Source: Cognatishimia sp. WU-CL00825
GTDB taxonomy: Bacteria; Pseudomonadota; Alphaproteobacteria; Rhodobacterales; Rhodobacteraceae
Assembly (NCBI RefSeq): GCF_040364665.1
Contig: NZ_BAABWX010000001.1
Coordinates: forward strand, 248,001-312,000
Reading direction: 5' to 3'
Length of the DNA: 64,000 nucleotides
Both the position numbers and the translations under genes were made by a program. Shown here one piece after another: positions 46,355-54,467 of this stretch; the stretch's first letter is position 1, and each line of letters begins with the position of its first letter. The notes under the pieces were generated by a model. It was not told the origin of the DNA and did no database searches. It worked only from the letters and a program-made list of their open reading frames with translations.

Positions 46355-46699
46355 ATGTTGAAGAAATCGCTGATTGCCGCGCTTTTGGTTGCGGTTGCCG
46401 CGCCTGCACACGCGACTTGCGTGATCTTTCCTTGTAAGATCAAAGAAGATCCAATTGTAGAGTTTATCCCCAAAGTGCCCCCGCAGATTGCGGCGGGATG
46501 CGCCTATCGTGCGTCAGCATCGCGGGATAATTTCTGCCCAGCGGGCCTGCAGCCCGTTCAATCCGGCGGCATGATCAGCTGCGGCGTGCCTGCCAAAGGT
46601 GAGATCTGTCACCAGCCAGTGCATAAGGTTGTGAAAAAGATGAAGCGCGCACGGGTGGTTTGCCCAGTAGGCGAAAAAGGATGCTATACCACCAACTAA
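46355..46699 (+). CDS. Small secreted cysteine-rich protein
   Basis: 114 aa from ATG at 46355 (AAGGTG upstream). A signal peptide MLKKSLIAALLVAVAAPAHA is clear. The mature part contains 8 cysteines (CVIFPC, AGC, NFC, ISC, EIC, VVC, KGC), an even number that suggests four disulfides in the periplasm, and a basic stretch KVVKKMKRARVV. I do not recognise a family. It is not part of an operon; the closest plus-strand neighbour, folA, ends 150 bases upstream. Confidence 0.75.
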   Translation: MLKKSLIAALLVAVAAPAHATCVIFPCKIKEDPIVEFIPKVPPQIAAGCAYRASASRDNFCPAGLQPVQSGGMISCGVPAKGEICHQPVHKVVKKMKRARVVCPVGEKGCYTTN

Positions 46700-46732
46700 G
46701 GTTAGTGGATTGCTGCTTTACAAAATGCGTCA

Positions 46733-46750
46733 GGGGCGTTTGCACGCCCC
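46733..46750. terminator. Hairpin between convergent genes
   Basis: GGGGCGT-TTGC-ACGCCCC, perfect 7-base stem in the 59-base gap between the cysteine-rich protein and the cold-shock gene; without a clear T-run it is a weak terminator. Confidence 0.5.
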
Positions 46751-46758
46751 GCGCGATG

Positions 46759-46965
46759 TTATGTGAGTTTTAGATCACCGGCCATTTGACGACCGTCGCG
46801 GCCTTCGGACAGTTCAAATTCAACTTTTTGATTGTCTGCCAGGCCTGTCAGACCTGAACGTTCAACGGCAGAAATATGGACAAAAACATCTTTGCCGCCG
46901 TCATCTGGTGCAATAAAGCCGTAGCCTTTGGTTGTATTAAACCACTTTACGGTGCCACTTGGCAT
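46759..46965 (-). CDS. Cold-shock protein
   Basis: 68 aa from ATG at 46965 (AAGGAGA 6 bases upstream). RNP-1 GYGFIAPDDG and RNP-2 VFVHISAVE, starting MPSGTVKWFNTTKGYGF, are the full CspA pattern. It binds single-stranded RNA/DNA as a chaperone. Upstream (46966-47167) is a 202-base region without genes, which should contain its leader and promoter. Confidence 0.94.
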   Translation of the reverse strand: MPSGTVKWFNTTKGYGFIAPDDGGKDVFVHISAVERSGLTGLADNQKVEFELSEGRDGRQMAGDLKLT

Positions 46966-47167
46966 ACCGTCTCTCCTTCTACTTCGATCAGTCAGCCCGC
47001 GCTGCGGGACGTGCCATCTTATCGAGCAATTCCAAGCGTTGATCTTGGTCAGGCCTTTGAAATAAAACGCCACAAAGGAATGATTGCACGGACGATGTAA
47101 AAATCAAGCAAAACAACTCAGAAAATTTTCAAGGTTGGACAATTCAACACAAAAACGGGAACGAACT

Positions 47168-47479
47168 ATGCGTCTATTTGGGCTGAAAAACTGTGATACT
47201 TGCCGTAAGGCATTGAAAACACTTACCTCTGCAGAATTTGTTGATGTGCGCGCTGTGGGTGTTCCCAATGAGGTGATGTTGCAAGCTTTTGCTGCTTTTG
47301 GCGACAGTTTGTTAAACACGCGCTCGACAACTTGGCGGAATCTGAATGCAGAGCAGCGCAAAGTCGCGCCTTTGACATTGTTGGCAGAGCACCCAACTTT
47401 GATGAAACGCCCCCTGATCGAACATGAGGGGGAATTGTTCCTGGGTTGGACCCCCAAGGTGCAGGCGGCCCTTGGATAA
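47168..47479 (+). CDS. ArsC/Spx-family protein
   Basis: 103 aa from ATG at 47168. The thioredoxin-like CxxC is at C9/C12 (LKNCDTCRKALKTL), followed by FVDVRAVGVPNEV and LLAEHPTLMKRPLIEHEG with the conserved proline-arginine. In Gram-negatives this family (YffB-like) has glutathione-dependent reductase features rather than the RNA polymerase binding of Spx. No arsenic gene is nearby. Possibly co-transcribed with the membrane protein 42 bases downstream. Confidence 0.85.
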   Translation: MRLFGLKNCDTCRKALKTLTSAEFVDVRAVGVPNEVMLQAFAAFGDSLLNTRSTTWRNLNAEQRKVAPLTLLAEHPTLMKRPLIEHEGELFLGWTPKVQAALG

Positions 47480-47521
47480 TGGATCTGGCTCTCATATGTG
47501 AAGAGGGCAAAGGAGAATAAG

Positions 47522-47890
47522 ATGCGAAATGCAGCGCTTGTTTTGGGGATTATTGCCGGGGTTGTCGGCATGATGGTTGGCTTTTTCGGCTGGGCCTATA
47601 CTGCGGCCATCGAGTCCTATGGCGCGTTGGATGGGATCGCTGAACAGGTAGAGAATATAGAATTGGTGCGCAGCACGGCTTTGATTGCGCCCTTGTTGGC
47701 CATCGCAGGCGGTGCAATGGCCAAAGCGCGCGCCCTTTGGGGTGGCGCGCTGTTATTGGTGTCTGCGCTCTGGATGTATGTCGGCTTTGGTTTCAACGTG
47801 TTTACGATGTTTCCAATCGCATTTGCCGGTTTGGCCGGGGTTTTGGCGATCGCCGCGGGCAAACCAGATGAACCCAAAGCCCATTTTTGA
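47522..47890 (+). CDS. Small membrane protein
   Basis: 122 aa with four hydrophobic segments (ALVLGIIAGVVGMMVGFFGWAY, ALIAPLLAIAGGAMA, ALWGGALLLVSALWMYVGFG, FPIAFAGLAGVLAIAAG). Start at 47522 is preceded by AAGGAGAATAAG. No family recognised. It converges on the DoxX gene with 15 bases between stops. Confidence 0.75.
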   Translation: MRNAALVLGIIAGVVGMMVGFFGWAYTAAIESYGALDGIAEQVENIELVRSTALIAPLLAIAGGAMAKARALWGGALLLVSALWMYVGFGFNVFTMFPIAFAGLAGVLAIAAGKPDEPKAHF

Positions 47891-47905
47891 GGGCGCTTGC
47901 GTTGC

Positions 47906-48460
47906 TCAGTCTTGCGCGGTGTGACGGTTGGCCAGAACCCGATCAAGCGACAATGCACCGCCGCCTTTGACTGCCAAGACCAGCAATAGAAACACCCAAA
48001 AGGCCCGTTGGTCCAAGATGTGGGCGTCGGCGACCCGGTCAAACCATGCGCCAATGGTGTCAGAATCTGCCCCATGACCGTGGATATCTGTCAGCGATTG
48101 CACCACTACAAAGCCAATCATGCCAAGCGCGGCAAGGCGGGTGAACAGGCCAAGAATAATCGCGGCTGGCAACAGGAATTCTGCAATTGTGCCGCCAAAG
48201 ACCACTGCCCAGTGAAACAGACCCAACTGGCTTGTGTCATAGCTGACGGCTTCGAGCACCTTCGGCCAAATCTGCGCATAAGCGCCTGTGCTGGGAACAA
48301 AAATGCCAAAAATCCCGTCACCCAGTTTGGTCAATCCAGAATTCCAAAAATAGAGCGCCAGAACAGCGGCAAACACAAAGCGCGCCAATGTTGGCAGCAG
48401 CCAGTCTTGTTTTTCGATACGGTCAAAAACGGATGCGTGGAGCGAGATGAGCGTGTTCAT
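47906..48460 (-). CDS. DoxX-family membrane protein (bufferin operon)
   Basis: 184 aa, four to five membrane segments, starting WLLPTLARFVFAAVLALYFWNSGLTKLGDGIFG, typical of DoxX. Last of four genes, overlapping the DUF2063 gene by ATGA. DoxX proteins often accompany DUF2282/DUF692/DUF2063 operons and probably act at the membrane with the modified peptide or in redox balance; the exact role is not known. Two acidic/histidine positions in helix 4 (DIHGHGADSDT) are notable. Confidence 0.88.
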   Translation of the reverse strand: MNTLISLHASVFDRIEKQDWLLPTLARFVFAAVLALYFWNSGLTKLGDGIFGIFVPSTGAYAQIWPKVLEAVSYDTSQLGLFHWAVVFGGTIAEFLLPAAIILGLFTRLAALGMIGFVVVQSLTDIHGHGADSDTIGAWFDRVADAHILDQRAFWVFLLLVLAVKGGGALSLDRVLANRHTAQD

Positions 48461-49230
48461 TGCGGGTCCTCGTTGTGAAGCGATATGATCGCGGCGTTGC
48501 TGAGCAAAAGACTGAGCACGGGACCTAGATCAAAGTTTTGGTTTTGTTTGGTTGCGCGTTCTGATGCGTGTTCGGCGGCTTGGCCCAATGTTTTGCCCTG
48601 AGCAAGAGCGCTGATAAAGTCGGCTCCGCCTGCGGGCAAGGCATGGGGTTCCGGGTCAAATTCGGGGCGTGTGATCAGGATGTCTTGGGCGCGGGCCTGG
48701 GGTTTTTGTTGATTTTCCAGCGTGTTAAAGAGCCAGATGTCATAAATTGGCCAGGGGGACTGCCGCAATTGCAGGGCAGGTGCCAAAGTGAACGTCAGCT
48801 TTTCAAGCTGGTCGGGCGCGACCTTTGTCAAAGCGTCGGGTGCAACGGGTTGGCTGTCAGCGGCGTGGTAGGACTGGCGCAGGGCCATCTCGACGTCGGC
48901 GACATCCCCAAGATAGCCCAGGTGTTTTACAGGTTCAAAACGGCGCAGAAAATCTGGGAAACTGGCCCCGTAGTGCATCATGAGCGGTGACTGTGGCGGG
49001 GACTGGCGCAAATAGATGCCGGCGATTGGTTTGAAATTTGCTTCGCCCAACAGCTTTGCGATTACAGGAAAGCCGGTTTCTAGTGCTTCGGTTAACGAAA
49101 CCGCGACGTTGTTGCGGTAAACATTGAAACGGGCTCCGGCTGGGTTGTTGTGGCCATCCAGCAACCCGTCGGGAATATCTGTGGCGCTATCAAGCATGGC
49201 GGCGCGAAACTCTAGTTCTGAAACCATCAT
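48457..49230 (-). CDS. bufC: DUF2063-type partner protein of MNIO enzyme
   Basis: 257 aa from ATG at 49230, where it overlaps the DUF692 stop (ATGA). The N-terminal DNA-binding-like domain of the DUF2063 family is clear: FRAAMLDSATDIPDGL, FNVYRNNVAVSLTEALETGFPVIAKLLG, FLRRFEPVKHLGYLGDVADVEMALRQSYHAAD. In bufferin and related RiPP operons this protein binds the precursor and presents it to the DUF692 enzyme. C-terminal DUF2063 part resembles a RiPP recognition scaffold. Confidence 0.9.
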   Translation of the reverse strand: MMVSELEFRAAMLDSATDIPDGLLDGHNNPAGARFNVYRNNVAVSLTEALETGFPVIAKLLGEANFKPIAGIYLRQSPPQSPLMMHYGASFPDFLRRFEPVKHLGYLGDVADVEMALRQSYHAADSQPVAPDALTKVAPDQLEKLTFTLAPALQLRQSPWPIYDIWLFNTLENQQKPQARAQDILITRPEFDPEPHALPAGGADFISALAQGKTLGQAAEHASERATKQNQNFDLGPVLSLLLSNAAIISLHNEDPQ

Positions 49231-50087
49231 TGCGCTGGGACCTTGGATAAAGCGGACGCCGCGCGGTTTGCTTCGGCTGACAGCACTGGCCATTCCGGCA
49301 CATCGGTGTCCCACTCGATCAGAATTGGGCGCGGGCCGGATAGGGCGAGCGTGTGGTCAAGCAAAGCCCAGACCGGATCGACAATTTCAGCGCCATGGCT
49401 GTCGATCAACAGGGGTTTTCCGTGGTCGTCGTGATCTTCGTCATGCCCGCCCAAGTGAATTTCCCCAACCTTATCAAGCGGGTAATCCTGGATGTAGGCG
49501 CGGGGGTCGTAGTCAAGATTAGTGGCAGATACAAAGACGTTGTTGACGTCCAGCAACAGGCCACAGCCCGTGCGGTTGGAAATTTCACGCAGGAAATCTG
49601 TTTCAGACCAAGTGCTTTCTGCAAATTTCAGGTAACTGGACGGGTTTTCCAGCATCATTTGGCGACCCAGCGTGTTTTGCACTTCGTCGATATGTGCGGC
49701 GACATGGGTCAGCGTGTCTTTGGTATAGGGCAGGGGGAGCAAGTCGTTGAAAAAGGCCCCGTCGTGGGTGGACCAGGCGAGGTGCTCTGAAAAAACGGTG
49801 GGGTTCAGCCAAGAGATAAGGTTTTTGAGGCGGGAAAGATGTTCTGGATCAAGCGGGCCTTGGCCGCCGATCGACAGGCCAACACCATGCACCGAAATGG
49901 GGAAACGTTCTGCGAGGTGTCGCAGTTGGGCGAGGGGACGGCCCCCCATTCCCATATAGTTTTCGGCGTGCACTTCGAGCCAGCCAACATGGCCGGGGTT
50001 TTCTAGGATGTCGTTGAAATGCTGGGGCTTATACCCAACTCCTGGTTTGTTTGGCAGAACCGTAAGGTTGTTTGGCGCATCAAACAT
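49227..50087 (-). CDS. bufB: DUF692 / MNIO-family peptide-modifying enzyme
   Basis: 286 aa TIM-barrel of the multinuclear non-heme iron oxidase family. Ligand motifs are present in order: LEVHAENYMG, SVHGVGLSIGG, FSEHLAW, LENPSSYL, LLLDVNNVFVS, EIHLGGHDEDH, and IEWDTDVPEW. In this family (MbnB, BufB, TglH) it uses iron and oxygen to convert cysteine side chains, giving thiooxazole or oxazolone/thioamide groups. Substrate here should be the adjacent 101-aa DUF2282 peptide. No stop or missing ligand seen. Confidence 0.94.
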   Translation of the reverse strand: MFDAPNNLTVLPNKPGVGYKPQHFNDILENPGHVGWLEVHAENYMGMGGRPLAQLRHLAERFPISVHGVGLSIGGQGPLDPEHLSRLKNLISWLNPTVFSEHLAWSTHDGAFFNDLLPLPYTKDTLTHVAAHIDEVQNTLGRQMMLENPSSYLKFAESTWSETDFLREISNRTGCGLLLDVNNVFVSATNLDYDPRAYIQDYPLDKVGEIHLGGHDEDHDDHGKPLLIDSHGAEIVDPVWALLDHTLALSGPRPILIEWDTDVPEWPVLSAEANRAASALSKVPAQ

Positions 50088-50166
50088 AGGGCAGGCCTTT
50101 GGGATTACGTGTTAAGAAGAGGTTGGCCCCGCCAAGGGGGCGAGGCCAGAAAGCTTATCCTGCGGA

Positions 50167-50472
50167 TTATGCTGGCAGGTCGCGGTCAAGCGCTTCCAAA
50201 GAGCCCATGCGTGCAGAACCATCGGCCATTGCTGGCAATTCCAGTGTTGCACATGTGCCTGAGTCTACCAAAGTCCAAGCGTTGCCTTGGTAATCTACTT
50301 TGGATGTGCCGGCGCATGTTGTGCCTGGGCCTGCTGCGCAATCATTTTTGCCAGCCAAAGAGACGCCGTAGCATTTTTCTTTGCCCATGGCAGAGGCAGA
50401 ATGTGTTGTTGCTGCGGTTACTGCTGCTGCAACGGAAGCGGCGACGGCCAGAGTTTTTACGGTTTTAGACAT
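50167..50472 (-). CDS. bufA1: Bufferin precursor peptide (DUF2282)
   Basis: 101 aa. A signal peptide [28 protein letters not shown] is followed by the core with exactly four cysteines: C34 ([10 protein letters not shown]), C45 (KNDCAAG), C53 ([16 protein letters not shown]) and C74 ([11 protein letters not shown]). This is the BufA1 arrangement, in which two cysteines become thiooxazoles and two a disulfide, and the secreted product sequesters copper. First gene of its operon; 79 bases to bufB. An inverted repeat lies ~100 bases upstream. Confidence 0.93.
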   Translation of the reverse strand: MSKTVKTLAVAASVAAAVTAATTHSASAMGKEKCYGVSLAGKNDCAAGPGTTCAGTSKVDYQGNAWTLVDSGTCATLELPAMADGSARMGSLEALDRDLPA

Positions 50473-50556
50473 TTTATATTTCCCTAAAAAGGTTTGAATT
50501 CCAGCCACTCGATGCGGCATGAAAACAACTTAGCCGGAAGCCTGCCTAAAGCTCCA

Positions 50557-50587
50557 ATAACGCATTCGTGGGTCACGCGTGCGTTAT
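50557..50587. promoter_or_regulatory. Inverted repeat upstream of bufA1
   Basis: ATAACGCA-N15-TGCGTTAT, perfect 8-base arms, centred ~100 bases before the bufA1 start and beyond the thrS terminator. A likely operator for a stress or copper-responsive factor; no known consensus was assigned. Confidence 0.4.
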
Positions 50588-50632
50588 AAGATGTCAGGAA
50601 TGCCTTGAGTTAAACCCCTGTAAAATATGAAA

Positions 50633-50654
50633 AGCCGGACCCTAGGGCCCGGCT
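50633..50654 (-). terminator. Intrinsic terminator after thrS
   Basis: Read on the minus strand, a stem AGCCGGGCCC / GGGTCCGGCT (one mismatch) is followed by TTTTC. It separates thrS (stop at 50693) from the bufferin operon transcribed in the same direction. Confidence 0.82.
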
Positions 50655-50692
50655 GATTTTGTGTAAGAAACGGTGAATTGTTACAATATGGC

Positions 50693-52708
50693 CTAGAGTT
50701 GGTCTGGCGCGGTGGCCTCGGTTTGCAGGATTGAAACAATTTCCTGCAACTCTTGCACTTTTGTTTGTTTCTCGCCCAGACGCCGCACGGAAACGGTGCG
50801 TTGATCGATCTCTTTCATGCCACAGGCCAATATCACAGGCACTTTGCCCACAGAATGTTCGCGGACTTTGTAGTTGATCTTTTCATTGCGCAGGTCAGCC
50901 TCGGCGCGCACGCCAACGGCGCGCAGGGCGGCGACAACCTCGCGGCAATAGTCATCCGCATCAGAGACAATAGAGGCCACAACCACTTGGCGTGGGGCGA
51001 GCCAGAACGGCAGTTTGCCGGCGTGTTCTTCGATCAGAATGCCGATGAAACGCTCAAACGAGCCAAGCGTCGCGCGGTGCAACATCACAGGGCGGTGCTT
51101 GGCACCGTCTTCGCCAATATAGGTTGCGTCCAGACGTTCGGGCAGATTGGCATCAACCTGTAGCGTGCCACATTGCCAATCCCGGCCAATGGCGTCGGTT
51201 AGGGTGAATTCAAGCTTTGGACCATAGAACGCGCCTTCGCCTTCGAGGATTTCAAAGTTATGTCCAGCTGCCTGACAGGCATCGCCAAGCGCCTTTTCCA
51301 TCTGGTCCCAGGTTTCATCAGAACCAATGCGCTTTTCAGGGCGGGTCGACAGTTTGATGCTCCAGTCGTTAAAGCCAAGGTCGCTGTAGATTTTGGACAG
51401 AAAGTCGATGAAGATTTTGGTTTCGGAGGTGATCTGATCATCGGTGCAGAAGATGTGGCCATCATCTTGGGTAAAGCCGCGCACCCGCATGATGCCGTGC
51501 AAGGCCCCAGATGGTTCATAGCGTGCGCAAGAGCCAAATTCTGCCATACGCAATGGCAGGTCACGATAGGATTTCAGACCCTGATTGAAAATTTGCACAT
51601 GACACGGGCAGTTCATTGGCTTGAGCGCGTTGACGGCTTTTTCACGGGCGTGTTCTTCGTCAACTTCGACGATGAACATGTTTTCTTGGTACTTGTCCCA
51701 GTGACCGGATTTTTCCCATAACTTGCGGTCTACCACTTGTGGGGTGTTGACCTCGACATAGCCGCCCACGCGTTGTTTGCGACGCATGTAGTCTTGTAGT
51801 TCGGTATAGACGGTCCAGCCATTTGGGTGCCAAAAGATCTGACCCGGAGCCTCTGGTTGCATGTGGAACAGGTCCATCTCGCTGCCCAGTTTGCGGTGGT
51901 CGCGTTTGGCGGCCTCTTCCAGCATATGCAGGTGTTTTTTCAGGTCTTCTTTGTTTTTGAAGCCCACACCGTAGATGCGTTGCAACATGGCGCGATCGCT
52001 GTCGCCGCGCCAATAGGCCCCGGCCACGCTCATCAGTTTAAAGCCATCAGCGGGCACTTGGCCGGTATGTTGCAAATGGGGGCCGCGGCAAAGATCTTGC
52101 CAGTCGCCATGCCAGTACATGCGCAAGGGTTCGTTGCCGGGAATGGCATCGATCAGCTCTACTTTGTATGGCTCATCACGGTCTTGGTAATATTTGATGG
52201 CAACATCACGCTCCCAGACTTCGGTCCGCACCGGGTCACGTTTGTTGATGATCTCTTTCATCTTTTTCTCGATCGCACCAAGATCTTCTGGTGTGAAGGG
52301 CTCTGAACGATCAAAATCGTAATACCAGCCGTGTTCAATCACTGGCCCAATGGTGACTTTGACGTCAGGCCAGAGTTCTTGCACCGCGCGCGCCATGATG
52401 TGGGCGCAGTCGTGACGGATCAGTTCAAGCGCTTCGGCGTCGCTGTCTTTGAGCGTGTTGATGGCGATGGCCGCGTCAGATGGGATGGGCCAAGCCAGAT
52501 CCCAGTGCTGACCGTCAACGGTGGCAGAGATGGCTTTTTTGGCGAGCGATGACGCGATGGAGGCTGCGACCTCGGCAGGGGTGACGCCTGCGTCATAGGA
52601 ACGTGCATTGCCATCGGGGAAAGTTAGGGAAATTGATTTTTTATCGACGTCATTCAGTTTAGTTACAAATTCAGTCGACATATAGCCAATTTTATTTTCG
52701 GTTGCCAT
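50693..52708 (-). CDS. thrS: Threonyl-tRNA synthetase
   Basis: 671 aa from ATG at 52708 (GGAGG 7 bases upstream). N-terminal TGS domain [23 protein letters not shown], editing domain with [23 protein letters not shown], class II core motifs ([38 protein letters not shown]) and anticodon-binding region ([19 protein letters not shown]). Charges tRNA-Thr and edits serine. About 30 residues longer at the N-terminus than E. coli ThrS, so a start at an internal Met around residue 10 is possible. Confidence 0.97.
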   Translation of the reverse strand: MATENKIGYMSTEFVTKLNDVDKKSISLTFPDGNARSYDAGVTPAEVAASIASSLAKKAISATVDGQHWDLAWPIPSDAAIAINTLKDSDAEALELIRHDCAHIMARAVQELWPDVKVTIGPVIEHGWYYDFDRSEPFTPEDLGAIEKKMKEIINKRDPVRTEVWERDVAIKYYQDRDEPYKVELIDAIPGNEPLRMYWHGDWQDLCRGPHLQHTGQVPADGFKLMSVAGAYWRGDSDRAMLQRIYGVGFKNKEDLKKHLHMLEEAAKRDHRKLGSEMDLFHMQPEAPGQIFWHPNGWTVYTELQDYMRRKQRVGGYVEVNTPQVVDRKLWEKSGHWDKYQENMFIVEVDEEHAREKAVNALKPMNCPCHVQIFNQGLKSYRDLPLRMAEFGSCARYEPSGALHGIMRVRGFTQDDGHIFCTDDQITSETKIFIDFLSKIYSDLGFNDWSIKLSTRPEKRIGSDETWDQMEKALGDACQAAGHNFEILEGEGAFYGPKLEFTLTDAIGRDWQCGTLQVDANLPERLDATYIGEDGAKHRPVMLHRATLGSFERFIGILIEEHAGKLPFWLAPRQVVVASIVSDADDYCREVVAALRAVGVRAEADLRNEKINYKVREHSVGKVPVILACGMKEIDQRTVSVRRLGEKQTKVQELQEIVSILQTEATAPDQL

Positions 52709-52810
52709 TCTATGGCCTCCTCGTCAGTTTGGCGCCCACGGAACGCCCGGTTGCGGGTATATGGTTCGTCGCTTTAGTGGCCTGAGATCTGCGGTGTGTC
52801 AACCGGGCAT

Positions 52811-52879
52811 GAGGGGTTTTACCCCTCCGGCTGAAACAGGGTTTCATCCTCCTCCCCAGAGTATTTTTGCAAAGGTGAA
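52811..52879 (+). repeat. Composite intergenic repeat, second copy
   Basis: GAGGGG-TTTTA-CCCCTC hairpin (52811-52827), C-rich spacer, then GAGTATTTTTGCAAAGGTGA at 52859. Same order as at 6866-6915; fills most of the thrS-hydrolase gap. Confidence 0.72.
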
Positions 52880-52954
52880 GCGGCAGGTGGCTTATGGCTT
52901 TGACGGTCTTGGGTTTCTCGGGTTTAAGAAGACGGGATAATGAAGGGGTGCATC

Positions 52955-53695
52955 GTGACTGATTTTATCAAAACGCCGCAGGGGCGGCGCATTGCCTATC
53001 ACAAGACCGAGGGCAAGGGACCTTGTGTGGTGTTTTTGGGTGGGCTGAAATCGGACATGCAGGGCACCAAAGCTGTGCATCTAGAGGCCTGGTGTCAGGC
53101 GCAGGGGCGTGGGTTTCTGCGATTTGACTATTCTGGACATGGGGAGAGTTCTGAGGCGTTTGAGGATGGCTGCATTGGAGATTGGCACGAGGATTCTATT
53201 TTTGCTGTCAACAACTTGGTGGATGGTCCTTATGTATTGGTCGGCTCGTCTATGGGCGGGTGGCAGGCGCTTTTGCTGGCGCGGGCGCAGCCTGAACGCT
53301 TGGCGGGTTTGGTGACCATTGCGGCGGCCCCGGATTTTACAGAGGACGGCTATTGGGCCAATTTCAACGACACCCAAAAGGCAGAGCTTGAGACGGTGGG
53401 ACATGTGGCGCTGCCCAGCGATTATATGGAGCCTTACATCATCACCAAGCGCATGATTGAAGATGGACGCAGGCGGTTGGTTTTGCGCGATCCGCTGGTA
53501 TTGCGGTGCGCGGTGCGGTTTTTGCAAGGCACCAAGGATACAGCTGTGAGCACGGCCACTGCGGTGCGGCTTTTGGAGCACGCGCAGGGTGATGATATGC
53601 GGTTGTCCTTGATTAAAGGGGCGGACCATCGGTTTTCTGACGCGGTGTGTTTGGGATTGATAGAAGAGGCTGTCGCCGAGGTTTTAGGCTGCTGA
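52955..53695 (+). CDS. Alpha/beta hydrolase
   Basis: 246 aa from GTG at 52955 (AAGGGG 6 bases upstream); an ATG at 52940 is the alternative. Hydrolase fold: CVVFLGGLKSDMQGTKA oxyanion loop, FDYSGHGES, nucleophile S in VLVGSSMGGWQALLL (GSSMG), LRCAVRFLQGTKDTAV aspartate region, GADHRFSD catalytic histidine. Possibly a palmitoyl-thioesterase/ABHD10-like enzyme. It and the next hydrolase are 27 bases apart and likely share a transcript. Confidence 0.85.
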   Translation: MTDFIKTPQGRRIAYHKTEGKGPCVVFLGGLKSDMQGTKAVHLEAWCQAQGRGFLRFDYSGHGESSEAFEDGCIGDWHEDSIFAVNNLVDGPYVLVGSSMGGWQALLLARAQPERLAGLVTIAAAPDFTEDGYWANFNDTQKAELETVGHVALPSDYMEPYIITKRMIEDGRRRLVLRDPLVLRCAVRFLQGTKDTAVSTATAVRLLEHAQGDDMRLSLIKGADHRFSDAVCLGLIEEAVAEVLGC

Positions 53696-53722
53696 TTGAC
53701 CATTTTAGAGCGGAGGCCTTGC

Positions 53723-54439
53723 ATGGCAGAAGCGATTGTATTCTTACCGGGTATTTTATGTGACGCGCGGCTGTTTGGGCCTCAGATTGCGGAATTATCA
53801 GCGCAGTTCACGGTGATCAGCGCGCCGGTCGCTGCAGATGACACAATGACAGCGATGGCGACGCGCGCCCTGAACAGTTTGCCAAACCAGTTTGCCCTGG
53901 TGGGGGCCGGATTGGGCGGTGTTGTGGCGATGGAAATTTTGCGACTTGCGCCCGAGCGGGTCACGCGTCTTTGTTTGATAGCGACCTCGCCTTTGCAGGG
54001 GGTGCCGCTGGAAACGCTTGCCTATGAGCCTTTACTTGTTGCCGCGCGGGCGGGGCGTATTGATGAGGTTGTGACGCATTTATCAGGCCATGATCCGGCC
54101 AAAGCGCAGGTGATTGATGCGGATGTTTTGGCATTGCTGCAGGATATGGCGCTGGCCATAGGTGTGCCGGGCTTTGTCAATCAGGTGCGTGCGGTGCAGC
54201 GACAGCAGGATATGCAAGCGGTTTTGCGCAAATCAAACTGCCCAACGCAGATCATTTTTGGATTGGATGATCCGTTTATCATGCCCAAGCGCTATGAGAC
54301 TTTGGCGGCGTTTATACCGGATGCGCAGCTGACGGCATTGCCGCATGCCAGCGTGGTGCCAAGTCTGGAAGCGCCAGCCGAGGTTACGCGGGCCTTAAAG
54401 GCGTGGATGGCGCGGCCGCTGGTGCTGCGCCATTCTTAG
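53723..54439 (+). CDS. Alpha/beta hydrolase, second copy
   Basis: 238 aa from ATG at 53723 (CGGAGG upstream). IVFLPGILCDARLFGPQIAEL, then FALVGAGLGGVVAMEILRLAP where the usual nucleophile motif GxSxG reads GAGLGG: the catalytic serine is replaced by alanine. Aspartate (GLDDPFIMP) and histidine (PHASVVPSLE) loops remain. Without the serine it may be non-hydrolytic or use another residue. Confidence 0.82.
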   Translation: MAEAIVFLPGILCDARLFGPQIAELSAQFTVISAPVAADDTMTAMATRALNSLPNQFALVGAGLGGVVAMEILRLAPERVTRLCLIATSPLQGVPLETLAYEPLLVAARAGRIDEVVTHLSGHDPAKAQVIDADVLALLQDMALAIGVPGFVNQVRAVQRQQDMQAVLRKSNCPTQIIFGLDDPFIMPKRYETLAAFIPDAQLTALPHASVVPSLEAPAEVTRALKAWMARPLVLRHS

Positions 54440-54467
54440 GAATTGTACATCGGATCTGCAGCGGTGT

